A stretch of 29,911 nt of DNA from CAIVND01 sp035532075 (GTDB taxonomy: Bacteria > Actinomycetota > Acidimicrobiia > Acidimicrobiales > Bog-793): the NCBI GenBank assembly GCA_035532075.1, contig DATKRV010000036.1:1-29911 (forward strand), in the 5' to 3' direction. Positions 16,596-24,006 of this stretch are shown piece after piece. The translations under genes and the position numbers were made by a program. Position 1 is the first letter of the stretch, and each line of letters begins with the position of its first letter. Under the pieces are notes generated by a model that saw only the letters and a program-made list of their open reading frames with translations, was not told the origin of the DNA and ran no database searches.

Positions 16596-17369
16596 TCAGA
16601 GTCCGATGCCGAATTGTGAGATGCCGACAACGGACTCCCATATGGATACTGCGTGTGAGAACAGTGAGTTCAAGGCACCGGGAGCGAGAAAGACCACTGC
16701 GAGCACGAGGATCAACGAAAATGAGCGAATACGGAAGTAAGTGGGTAGAGCCGAGGCGGGAAGGAGGCGTTCAAGTAAGACTGATCCATCAAGGGGTGGG
16801 ATCGGTAACAGGTTGAACGTTGCAATAACAATATTGGTGAATCCGGCAAGCATGAGGACCTGGTCGATGAGGGGCCAACGTTGAAAAGCGCTTATTGACA
16901 AGATTGCCGCATTACCGGTCAGGTGTAGCGCAAATCCCATTGCCAGTGCAATGAGAATATTTACCGCGGGTCCAGCGAGGCTCACCAATATCTCCTGGTT
17001 GCGTGGATGTCGTAACCGGTTGATATTCACCGGAACTGGCTTCGCCCAGCCAAACGCGATACCCGTTGTGAGGATGAGAAGGATTGGTACGACAACCGTG
17101 CCGATTGGGTCAACGTGTCGCAACGGGTTGAGTGAAAGCCTCCTCGCGTCACGTGCAGTCGTGTCGCCACACCAGAGCGCGACTACTCCATGTGATACCT
17201 CGTGAATGATGATAGTGGGGATGAGAATCAGAAAAAACAGTGCGGACTGATTCGACAGGACGTGGTGGCGAATCGCCTCGATTAACAACGCGACGAGTAC
17301 GACGCCACCACCAAGTATCCAGGGTCCGTAATGGTGCAGATAGGCGCGCTGGCGCGACGAGAAATTCAT
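16596..17369 (-). CDS. site-2 protease family (M50) membrane metalloprotease
   Basis: An intramembrane zinc protease of 257 residues. The metal-binding HEVSH is at residues 56-60 inside a hydrophobic helix (FFLILIPTIIIHEVSHGVVALWCG), and the second metal-site motif is NLLPIPPLDG near residue 190. The segment SLNPLRHVDPIGTVVVP is typical of the short bacterial group-3 M50 proteins, and four to six membrane helices are apparent. There is no PDZ domain, so it is not RseP-like. The ATG lies eight bases after the dksA-like stop. Substrates of this subgroup are generally unknown; involvement in regulated proteolysis is only a family inference. Confidence 0.9.
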   Translation of the reverse strand: MNFSSRQRAYLHHYGPWILGGGVVLVALLIEAIRHHVLSNQSALFFLILIPTIIIHEVSHGVVALWCGDTTARDARRLSLNPLRHVDPIGTVVVPILLILTTGIAFGWAKPVPVNINRLRHPRNQEILVSLAGPAVNILIALAMGFALHLTGNAAILSISAFQRWPLIDQVLMLAGFTNIVIATFNLLPIPPLDGSVLLERLLPASALPTYFRIRSFSLILVLAVVFLAPGALNSLFSHAVSIWESVVGISQFGIGL

Positions 17370-17377
17370 CGGTGCAT

Positions 17378-17728
17378 TTAGTTGCGGGCGGACTTTGCGT
17401 CAGCGATGCAGGTGGTCACCGTCGGCATCGCTTCGAGCCGATCCGGCGAGATCTCCTTGCCGCATACACTGCACAGGCCATACTTGCCCTCTTCAATTCG
17501 CGCGAGCGCCGAGAGGACATCGGCCAGCGAACGCCGCAGCTTGCTCGCGAGCGCCTCGGATTCGCTTCGCTCTGCGGTGACCTGACTACTATCGGCAAAA
17601 TTGGAGTCATAGTTCAGGCCAGTGTCGGTCGCGGTTGCATAGCCCAAGTCTGCGAGTTCTGCCTGGAGTCGGCCCCGTTCCTCGCGGAGTAGAGATTCAT
17701 ATCGTGTCAGAGACAGTTCGGCGCTCAT
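17378..17728 (-). CDS. TraR/DksA family protein with incomplete zinc finger
   Basis: A 116-residue protein with an N-terminal helical coiled-coil region (about residues 5-80) and a C-terminal C4-type finger as in DksA/TraR regulators that bind the RNA polymerase secondary channel. The finger shows C86-x2-C89 and C107, but the fourth ligand position is D110 (TCIADAKS) instead of cysteine. The coiled-coil ends with ALARIEEGKYGLC, which is the normal family junction. The tip residues of E. coli DksA are not clearly conserved, so an action on polymerase is not certain. It heads the run with the site-2 protease and tcuAB. A TAGGCT box six bases before the ATG suggests a leaderless transcript. Confidence 0.88.
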   Translation of the reverse strand: MSAELSLTRYESLLREERGRLQAELADLGYATATDTGLNYDSNFADSSQVTAERSESEALASKLRRSLADVLSALARIEEGKYGLCSVCGKEISPDRLEAMPTVTTCIADAKSARN

Positions 17729-17740
17729 GAGATCAGCCTA
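17729..17740 (-). promoter_or_regulatory. putative -10 box for leaderless dksA-like transcript
   Basis: TAGGCT (17735-17740), then GATCTC, then the ATG at 17728. The spacing of six bases is the same as at three other unit heads in the window. No ribosome site is present. Confidence 0.45.
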
Positions 17741-17796
17741 GTGAGACAAGAGGTCACACGGGGCAATCGGTCGCCCACCTTGGCTTATCTGCCTTG

Positions 17797-18726
17797 TCAG
17801 TACTGCGGAGTTCCCCGCGCGCGCGGGTGGGCCTCGAAATAGGCTCGTGCGAGATGTTCTGGTGAAACCTTTGTGTATACCTGTGTCGTGGTGATCGAGG
17901 AGTGTCCCAGAAGTTCCTGCACGACGCGGATGTCCGCTCCATGTCCAAGAAGGTGTGTTGCAAAGGTGTGTCTCAGCACATGCGGCGAGACTCGCTCGCC
18001 AAGACCAGCCCGCTCTGCCACGGCGTGGATCGCGACCCAGGCGCCCTGACGGTTCATCCTTCGCCCGCGCGACGAAAGGAAGATTGCATTCGCGTCCTCG
18101 CGGCGGCTCCACTGCAATGGAACGAACGTCGGTCTTCCTCCCGCTCGGTACCAGCATTCCAGCGCCTTCATGGCATAGCTTCCAACAGGGACAATCCGCT
18201 CCTTGGAGCCCTTTCCAAAAACCCGCAACAGTGCGGAATCACAATCGAGGTCACCAAGGGAGAGATTCACGAGCTCAGATATCCGAATTCCGGTCGCATA
18301 GAGAACCTCCAGCATTGCCCGATTCCGTAATGAACGCGCGTCTTGGTCCGACGTGGCGGCAAGTAGTTCGCCCACCTCCTTTTCACTCAGCGCCTTCGGG
18401 ATCGCACTCGGAACGCGGGGTCCTTCGATCTCAGCCGTCGGGTCGACGACCGCTCCTCGCTCATCCACGCAAAACTGGTGCAGTCCGCGGATTGCCGCCA
18501 AGGCTCTCGCGCGCGAGGTGGCGCGTAATCCAGAGGCACGCAAAAAACCCAGATAATCTTCGACGATCGGCGTAGTTACCTTGAGAAGATCTACCCCCCT
18601 TGCCCGGAGAAAGTCCTCGTAGCTCCCAAGATCATGGCGGTATGCAGAGATCGAGTTTTTCGCGCGACCTCGTTCGACCACGAGATATGACAGAAATTCT
18701 TCGGCATCTTGGCTGAGAGAATTCAC
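17797..18726 (-). CDS. xerD: tyrosine recombinase XerD
   Basis: A tyrosine recombinase that resolves chromosome dimers at dif. The N-terminal SAM-like core-binding domain covers about residues 1-100 and the catalytic domain the rest. The catalytic set is complete: R148 (ATGIRISEL), K172 (GKGSKER), H249 and R252 (SPHVLRHTFATHLL), H275 (LLGHSSITTTQ) and nucleophile Y284 (VYTKVS). The protein has 309 residues. The start is GTG at 18726. The position after pyrG and the NUDIX gene is the standard actinobacterial xerD locus, so this is the housekeeping recombinase and not a mobile-element integrase. No dif site is seen nearby. Confidence 0.95.
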   Translation of the reverse strand: MNSLSQDAEEFLSYLVVERGRAKNSISAYRHDLGSYEDFLRARGVDLLKVTTPIVEDYLGFLRASGLRATSRARALAAIRGLHQFCVDERGAVVDPTAEIEGPRVPSAIPKALSEKEVGELLAATSDQDARSLRNRAMLEVLYATGIRISELVNLSLGDLDCDSALLRVFGKGSKERIVPVGSYAMKALECWYRAGGRPTFVPLQWSRREDANAIFLSSRGRRMNRQGAWVAIHAVAERAGLGERVSPHVLRHTFATHLLGHGADIRVVQELLGHSSITTTQVYTKVSPEHLARAYFEAHPRARGTPQY

Positions 18727-18746
18727 TTTGAGCTCACAACCAACGC

Positions 18747-19319
18747 TTAGTGAGCCGCCCGATCGCTGAGCACGCGCTCTGCGAAGGTCACCGCAATAAT
18801 CGTCTTCGCATCGACGATCTCCCCATTTCGAACCATTCGCCAGAAATCGAATAACGGCACTGCGACAAGCGTCATGAACTCCTCTTCGATGCCGTGTACA
18901 TCTCGTTCAATCGGCGCAAGGCCTTCAGCGAGAAAACACGTTGTCAACTCGTCCGTGAATCCCGGTGAGTTGAGAAATGAGCCAAGCTTTGAAAGGCGCG
19001 AACTCATCCGCCCGACCTCTTCTGCAAGTTCACGTTCTGCGGCGAGTTCAATCGGTTCATCGGGAATATCGAGCTTGCCGGCGGGAATCTCAAGAATCAA
19101 CCGATCGAGCGCCCCTCGGTATTGGCGAACCATGAGGATTGAAACGGGATCCCCTTCAAGCGCGACAATGCATACTGCGCCCGGATGCCGCACGATCTCG
19201 CGCTCGAATGTGTAGCCATTGGGATCGAGAAATGTCCCCGTTGTCAGTTGAAAAAAAACGCCCATGTGTCGGATGCGCTCACCGAGAAAACGAAAGCTAC
19301 CTCCACTAGGAGGTGACAT
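18747..19319 (-). CDS. NUDIX hydrolase, ADP-ribose pyrophosphatase type
   Basis: Likely hydrolyses ADP-ribose or a similar nucleoside diphosphate compound. The segment EREIVRHPGAVCIVALEGD is typical of the ADPRase subgroup, and the Nudix box lies near residues 81-104 (GKLDIPDEPIELAAEREL then AEEVG). Measured back from the REL motif, the distance between the first glycine and first glutamate is one residue longer than the classical box. The frame extends to 19529, deep into pyrG, but the ATG at 19319 keeps the conserved FRFLGERIRH start and overlaps pyrG by only 14 bases; this gives 190 residues. The pyrG-NUDIX-xerD order is conserved in actinobacteria. Confidence 0.9.
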   Translation of the reverse strand: MSPPSGGSFRFLGERIRHMGVFFQLTTGTFLDPNGYTFEREIVRHPGAVCIVALEGDPVSILMVRQYRGALDRLILEIPAGKLDIPDEPIELAAERELAEEVGRMSSRLSKLGSFLNSPGFTDELTTCFLAEGLAPIERDVHGIEEEFMTLVAVPLFDFWRMVRNGEIVDAKTIIAVTFAERVLSDRAAH

Positions 19320-20955
19320 GGGTGTCGATCTCAAAGAGATGCGGATTACGTGCTCTCGCTCGCTCAAGTCCGGCCCCAACAAGTTCGCGAAACAGAGGAT
19401 GTGGACGTTCTGGCCGACTCTTGAACTCCGGATGAGCCTGGGTCCCCACCCAGAAGCGATGGCCAGGGAGCTCGATGAACTCCACCAGCCGACCATCGGG
19501 GGAGGTGCCGCTGAGTCCGAGCCCTGCATCTTCGAGCCGTTGTCGGAAACGGTTGTTGACTTCGTAACGATGTCGGTGTCGTTCAGTTACCGTCGTGGCG
19601 CCGTAGATCTGTTCGACCTGTGATCCGGGCTTGAGTAGTGCGACATATGCGCCAAGACGCATGGTGCCGCCCATGTCAATCACGTCGACCTGTTCATCCA
19701 TCAGGGCGATGACGGGAAATTCGAGGGCGTCGGAGAACTCAGCGGAGTGTGCGCCACTCATGTGTGCGACATGACGCGCGAAATCGATCACCATCACCTG
19801 AAGCCCAAGGCAAATTCCGAGACAGGGAAGGTTGTTCTCCCTTGCATACGTTGCAGCGGCTATCTTGCCCTCCACGCCGCGCTCACCAAAGCCTCCGGGA
19901 ATGACGATTGCATCAAGATTGTCAAGATCAGCCGAGACGTCGACATCGATGAACGACTCTGCCTGGATCCATTCAAGTTCAACACGTGCGCCGTGCGCAA
20001 ACCCGGCATGACGCAGTGACTCAACGACGGAAAGATAAGCATCTGGCATGTTGATGTATTTGCCGATAATGCCGACGCGTACTCGCTCCGTCGCGTCGTT
20101 TACTCGTCGGACGAAGTCTTCCCAGGTGCGCAGATCCACGCTGCGTTCGGGTCCCTCCAGATTCAGTATCTGACAGACCGTCGAATCGAGTCCCTCGTCG
20201 TGGAGCAAAAGCGGAATCTCATAGATGCTCGAGGCATCGACCGCAGAGACGACTGCTTCGATCGGGACGTCGCACAGCAGCGAGATCTTCTGCTTGAGCG
20301 AATTGCTGATCGGGTGGTCGCTCCGGCAGACAATCACGTCAGGCTGGATTCCGCGCCCTCGGAGCTCGGTCACGCTGTGCTGGGTGGGTTTGGTCTTCTG
20401 TTCGCCCGATGGAGCGAGATACGGGACGAGGGTGAGGTGTATGTAACACACGTTCTCTCTTCCGACTTCGCGCCGGAACTGGCGGATCGCCTCGATGAAC
20501 GGCACGATTTCAATGTCACCAACGGTGCCACCAACCTCGACGATAAGCACGTCGACGTCGTCATCGGCAAGTCGGAGAATTCGCTCTTTGATCTCGTCGG
20601 TAATGTGCGGTATCACCTGTACGGTGCGGCCAAGATAGTCACCACGTCGCTCTTTTTGCATCACCGAGGTATATATCTGACCAGTAGTGGCATTTGATGT
20701 ACGCGGCAGGTTTTCGTCGATGAAGCGCTCGTAGTGTCCGAGATCGAGGTCTGTCTCTCCACCGTCTTCGGTGACAAAGACCTCTCCGTGTTCAAACGGG
20801 TTCATCGTGCCCGGATCAAAATTGAGATAGGGGTCGAGCTTACACATACGGATCTTGAGTCCGCGCGCCTTGAGGAGTCGACCGAGCGATGAGGCTGTAA
20901 GGCCCTTGCCGAGTGAACTTGAAACGCCACCGGTAACGAACACGAACTTAGCCAC
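19306..20955 (-). CDS. pyrG: CTP synthase
   Basis: PyrG aminates UTP to CTP using glutamine. The N-terminal amidoligase domain begins KFVFVTGGVSSSLGKGLTASS (P-loop) and contains the GTVGDIE segment; the C-terminal glutaminase domain shows the nucleophile in LGICLGLQ and the HPEFKSRP histidine/glutamate motif. Length 549 residues is standard. The start is GTG at 20955 with GGAGG five bases upstream. The 71-base gap after recN may hold its own promoter. The stop overlaps the NUDIX start. Confidence 0.97.
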   Translation of the reverse strand: MAKFVFVTGGVSSSLGKGLTASSLGRLLKARGLKIRMCKLDPYLNFDPGTMNPFEHGEVFVTEDGGETDLDLGHYERFIDENLPRTSNATTGQIYTSVMQKERRGDYLGRTVQVIPHITDEIKERILRLADDDVDVLIVEVGGTVGDIEIVPFIEAIRQFRREVGRENVCYIHLTLVPYLAPSGEQKTKPTQHSVTELRGRGIQPDVIVCRSDHPISNSLKQKISLLCDVPIEAVVSAVDASSIYEIPLLLHDEGLDSTVCQILNLEGPERSVDLRTWEDFVRRVNDATERVRVGIIGKYINMPDAYLSVVESLRHAGFAHGARVELEWIQAESFIDVDVSADLDNLDAIVIPGGFGERGVEGKIAAATYARENNLPCLGICLGLQVMVIDFARHVAHMSGAHSAEFSDALEFPVIALMDEQVDVIDMGGTMRLGAYVALLKPGSQVEQIYGATTVTERHRHRYEVNNRFRQRLEDAGLGLSGTSPDGRLVEFIELPGHRFWVGTQAHPEFKSRPERPHPLFRELVGAGLERARARNPHLFEIDTHVTS

Positions 20956-20960
20956 TACAT

Positions 20961-20980
20961 CCTCCGTTATCTGCCTCCTT
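20961..20980 (-). promoter_or_regulatory. double Shine-Dalgarno sequence upstream of pyrG
   Basis: GGAGG (20961-20965) is five bases from the GTG start and fixes it. A second, stronger AAGGAGG lies at 20974-20980 but has no start codon at suitable distance; it could be a ribosome standby site or a relic. Confidence 0.6.
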
Positions 20981-21026
20981 CACGCTAGCGGCTGTTCGAC
21001 CGAATGAGTGAGATGTTCGTAATAAA

Positions 21027-22628
21027 TCATCGAGAAACCTGACGTTCCCTCGCGACTTTCTCAAGAAGTTCAGCTGCATGGCGCCGTGCGTTTTCAGAAT
21101 CCGGGTGGCCAGAGAGCATCCGCGCGAGTTCACTTATGCGTTCTTCACCTTCGACCGCCTCGACATGGGCAAGCGTGCGATCGCCACTCATATCCTTGTG
21201 AACCACGAGTTGATTGTCGGCGAATGCGGCGACCTGTGCGAGATGCGTCACGACGATGACCTGATGGTCCCGACCGAGCTCTCGCAGTGCCCGTCCTACT
21301 GCCAGAGCGGCCTCGCCACCTATTCCGGCATCCACCTCGTCGAACACGAGCGTCGAGGGTCCCGCGTTGAGGACGAGACGCAGTGCAAGCATCGTACGCG
21401 AGAGCTCTCCACCCGAGGCGACCTTGCTGAGTGCCAACGGTGCCTCACCGGGATTTGCACCAAGAAGATACGTCACCTCGTCGGCCACTCCGTTATCCGG
21501 GAGTGCAATTTCGATTCTTGCCTTGTCAAGCCCAAGATCTTTGAGATGGGATTCCACCTGTTGGGCAAGTGGCACTGCCCCTTTGCGCCGCAGATCTCCA
21601 ATCGTGCGTTCTTCATCTCGAATCTTCTCGAGCAGCATCTCGCGCCCAGCGAGCAGTTGGGTTCGGGTTTCGTCCATAGAGCAAGAACGCGCAATCTTCT
21701 TGATCAATTCGTCGCGGGCCTCAAGGACCGCGGAGAGGGAATTTCCGTGTTTCTTTTTCAAACGAGTAAAGCTGGCACGTCTATCGCGAATCTCTTCAAG
21801 TCGATTTGGATCCTCTTCAAAGGTCTCCGTCGCCCTGCGCAGCTCTGCTGAGAGATCATCGAGTTCAGCGCTCAGCGAACGCAGTCTCTCGGCGATATCG
21901 TGCAAAGCCTGGTGCTGGCCCAGAGATTCCAGGGAGGCTCCCAGATGGTCTCGGGCACCTCTGGTTACCCCTCCCACAATCTCCATATACGCGCTTTGGG
22001 CTGACTCTCTGAGCTCAGCGGCCTGTGCGAGGAGATCGTGTTCGCTCGCGAGTTCCTCGTCCTCATTGGCTGAGGAGATGTTGAGCGCTTCGATCTCACC
22101 AAGTTCGAACTGCCAGAGGTCGAGCTCCCGGGCGCGGAGTTGGTCGTCCCCCCCGAGTTTTTCGAGCTCCTCGTCAAGCGTTCGGAGTTCACTTCGCAGT
22201 TGTCGGAGTAGGTCGAGATCCACATGCGCAAACTGGTCAAGTGAGCGTCGCTGTTCCGCCGGAGCGAGCAGTGACTGGTGGGCGTGTTGACCGTAGAGGT
22301 CCACGAGATCGGTACCAAATTCGACGAGTGTGGAGAGTGGCGCGAGTGACCCATTGATGAACGCGCGTGATCTCCCGTTCCGTACCAGCGTACGCCGGAT
22401 GATTGTCTCTGTACCAGCGTGGAAAAATTGCCCCTCGACACTCGATTCAGCCATTCCGGTACGCACCATGGAGGGGTCAAATCGCCCACCGACAAGCAGC
22501 TCGAGTGCATCAACGATCATCGTCTTTCCGGCCCCGGTCTCCCCGGTAATCGCCGTCATTCCCTCGTCGAGTTCGAGATTGACCTCCGCAATGACACCAA
22601 GATCGCGCACGCGAAGCTCGTTGATCAT
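21027..22628 (-). CDS. recN: DNA repair protein RecN
   Basis: RecN is an SMC-like ATPase for double-strand break repair. It starts with the family N-terminus MINELRVRDLGVIAEVNLEL, with Walker A GETGAGKT at residues 29-36, a central coiled coil (about 150-350, rich in E, L and R), the ABC signature LSKVASGGELSRTMLAL and Walker B TLVFDEVDAGIGGEAA. At 533 residues it is slightly shorter than the E. coli protein. It begins three bases after the nadK stop and has no ribosome site of its own, so it is probably coupled to nadK; nadK-recN is a conserved pair. Confidence 0.96.
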   Translation of the reverse strand: MINELRVRDLGVIAEVNLELDEGMTAITGETGAGKTMIVDALELLVGGRFDPSMVRTGMAESSVEGQFFHAGTETIIRRTLVRNGRSRAFINGSLAPLSTLVEFGTDLVDLYGQHAHQSLLAPAEQRRSLDQFAHVDLDLLRQLRSELRTLDEELEKLGGDDQLRARELDLWQFELGEIEALNISSANEDEELASEHDLLAQAAELRESAQSAYMEIVGGVTRGARDHLGASLESLGQHQALHDIAERLRSLSAELDDLSAELRRATETFEEDPNRLEEIRDRRASFTRLKKKHGNSLSAVLEARDELIKKIARSCSMDETRTQLLAGREMLLEKIRDEERTIGDLRRKGAVPLAQQVESHLKDLGLDKARIEIALPDNGVADEVTYLLGANPGEAPLALSKVASGGELSRTMLALRLVLNAGPSTLVFDEVDAGIGGEAALAVGRALRELGRDHQVIVVTHLAQVAAFADNQLVVHKDMSGDRTLAHVEAVEGEERISELARMLSGHPDSENARRHAAELLEKVARERQVSR

Positions 22629-22631
22629 GTT

Positions 22632-23498
22632 CTAGCGGTCCAGCAGCCCGAACTTCGTATGCAAGATCTTGTAGAACCCGTGATCTCCGATTTTGATCAT
22701 TCGAGCAACATGAGGGGATACCTCTACCTCAACTCGATCACCCGGCAAGAGTTTGGCAATCCTTTCACCGTCCACGACTGCGACTGCCTCCCGGTCAGGG
22801 AGAAGTTCAAAACTGATTCGCAACTCAGGCTCGATAATCAACGTGCGGTCGAACAGCATGTGAGGAGCGATCGGCGTCATCACCAGAGCAGCGAGTCTCG
22901 GCGAGACAATCGGTCCGCGTAGCGAAAGGTTGTACGCCGTTGAACCGGTCGGCGTCGCCACCAGCATTCCATCGGCGGCATAGGTAAGAAATTGGTCATC
23001 CCCGATCTTGACCGCGAGGTGGATCGTGTGCCCGTCAGAGGTTTTCTGGACGACCACCTCATTCATGGAGACGACGTTCGAGACGATCTTGCCCCCCGTC
23101 TCTCGCGAGGTAATCGACACCTCGAGCAGCATTCGATCTTCGATGTCATAGTTCCCAGAGGCCAAAATGGAACAAGCTTGAACAATCTCGTCGGGTTCCA
23201 CCGTCGTCAGGTACCCGAGATTGCCGAGATTGACTCCGAGCACCGGAATTCCCGATGGGGAGGCAAGGGCAACTGTGCGCAACATTGTTCCGTCGCCGCC
23301 AAGGCTGATGGCGAAGGCAATGTCGGGTTGAAAGAGCTCTTGCACCGGACCGTCCAACGCGATGACCGTGTGTACTACGATGCCCCGCTCTTGCCACCAA
23401 CTTTCAACAATGTCGGCGAGTTCGCGTGCAACGAGACGTCTCGGGTGCACCACCAGGGCAATCTCACGCAAATCCCGTGCCTCTCTGTTGTCCGTCAT
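22632..23498 (-). CDS. nadK: NAD kinase
   Basis: Phosphorylates NAD to NADP. The GGDGT motif is at residues 67-71 (AISLGGDGTMLRT), GVNLGNLGYLTT follows, and TPTGSTAYNLSLRGP marks the conserved C-terminal NAD-binding region. Length 288 residues is typical. The ATG at 23498 lacks a good Shine-Dalgarno sequence. It is followed closely by recN. In many actinobacteria tlyA lies directly upstream; here the space is only 72 bases. Confidence 0.96.
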   Translation of the reverse strand: MTDNREARDLREIALVVHPRRLVARELADIVESWWQERGIVVHTVIALDGPVQELFQPDIAFAISLGGDGTMLRTVALASPSGIPVLGVNLGNLGYLTTVEPDEIVQACSILASGNYDIEDRMLLEVSITSRETGGKIVSNVVSMNEVVVQKTSDGHTIHLAVKIGDDQFLTYAADGMLVATPTGSTAYNLSLRGPIVSPRLAALVMTPIAPHMLFDRTLIIEPELRISFELLPDREAVAVVDGERIAKLLPGDRVEVEVSPHVARMIKIGDHGFYKILHTKFGLLDR

Positions 23499-23538
23499 CG
23501 CGCTAACTGGTCTTGAGAGAACGAGACAGCGTGCTCCT

Positions 23539-23556
23539 CATCGTTGAGGAACGATG
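23539..23556 (-). other. perfect 7 bp hairpin between coiled-coil gene and nadK
   Basis: CATCGTT and AACGATG pair around a 4-base loop. There is no T tract after it on the minus strand, so a classical terminator is unlikely. It might influence processing or expression of nadK; it is the only structure seen in the 72-base gap. Confidence 0.4.
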
Positions 23557-23570
23557 TTCCATCGCAGAAC

Positions 23571-24005
23571 TCAGCTCTCGTCTTTGGAGGGCTGAGATGT
23601 TGTCTTTGCACCTGCGCCGGGACCGAGTTCTATTCGGGCTCCGGGCTCGCCGTTCTGATCCGGTGAAATCGGTTCGGCAAGATGCACCAGCACTCTGTGG
23701 AGCTGCTGGGAGAACGTCTTTGCGGCCTCGACGATCTCGCCTCGTTGCGCCTTGAGACGCTGCTCGAGGTCGCCCAATGAGTCAACAGACTTCGCAATGT
23801 TGAGAACCGTCTCTCTGAGGTTCTTCGCGCGATCCTTGGCCACTTCGAGATGTGACTCGGTGGCGAAGGTAGTCGTGCGTGCGCTCTTGGCGATATGTTG
23901 CAAGAGATCGGACAGATTGAGATCGTCGGACCCGATTTTGGCCGCTCCCTTTTGGATCAATCGCTCCACTCCATCTCGGAGCAGTTTTCGCGGGTAACCA
24001 GCCAT
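23571..24005 (-). CDS. coiled-coil phasin-like hypothetical protein
   Basis: A 144-residue protein, mostly helical by appearance, with charged heptad-like stretches (about residues 50-110: HLEVAKDRAKNLRETVL, SVDSLGDLEQRLKAQRGEI) and a flexible C-terminal tail rich in G, A, P and S. The style recalls phasin-like or apolipoprotein-like helical proteins, but no defined domain is recognised. The frame opens at 24092, inside the HAD gene; the ATG at 24005 follows the HAD stop by a single base and begins the regular MAGYPRKLLRDGVERLIQKG sequence, so I chose it. An uncharacterised small gene at the same place, between a HAD gene and tlyA or nadK, is found in mycobacteria. Function unknown. Confidence 0.75.
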   Translation of the reverse strand: MAGYPRKLLRDGVERLIQKGAAKIGSDDLNLSDLLQHIAKSARTTTFATESHLEVAKDRAKNLRETVLNIAKSVDSLGDLEQRLKAQRGEIVEAAKTFSQQLHRVLVHLAEPISPDQNGEPGARIELGPGAGAKTTSQPSKDES

Positions 24006-24006
24006 C

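Noticed and set aside
17797..18726. Tyrosine recombinase as a sign of an integrated mobile element
   Set aside because: It has the XerD length and all catalytic residues and sits at the standard pyrG-NUDIX-xerD locus; no attachment repeats or other mobile genes are near.
19320..19529. N-terminal extension of the NUDIX frame by 70 residues
   Set aside because: It lies wholly inside pyrG, whose catalytic C-terminal domain is intact; homology begins only at about 19290.
21367..22290. 307-codon plus-strand frame opposite recN, very rich in serine and arginine
   Set aside because: RecN is secure on the minus strand with Walker A, signature and Walker B; the serine/arginine richness is the mirror of its coiled-coil codons.
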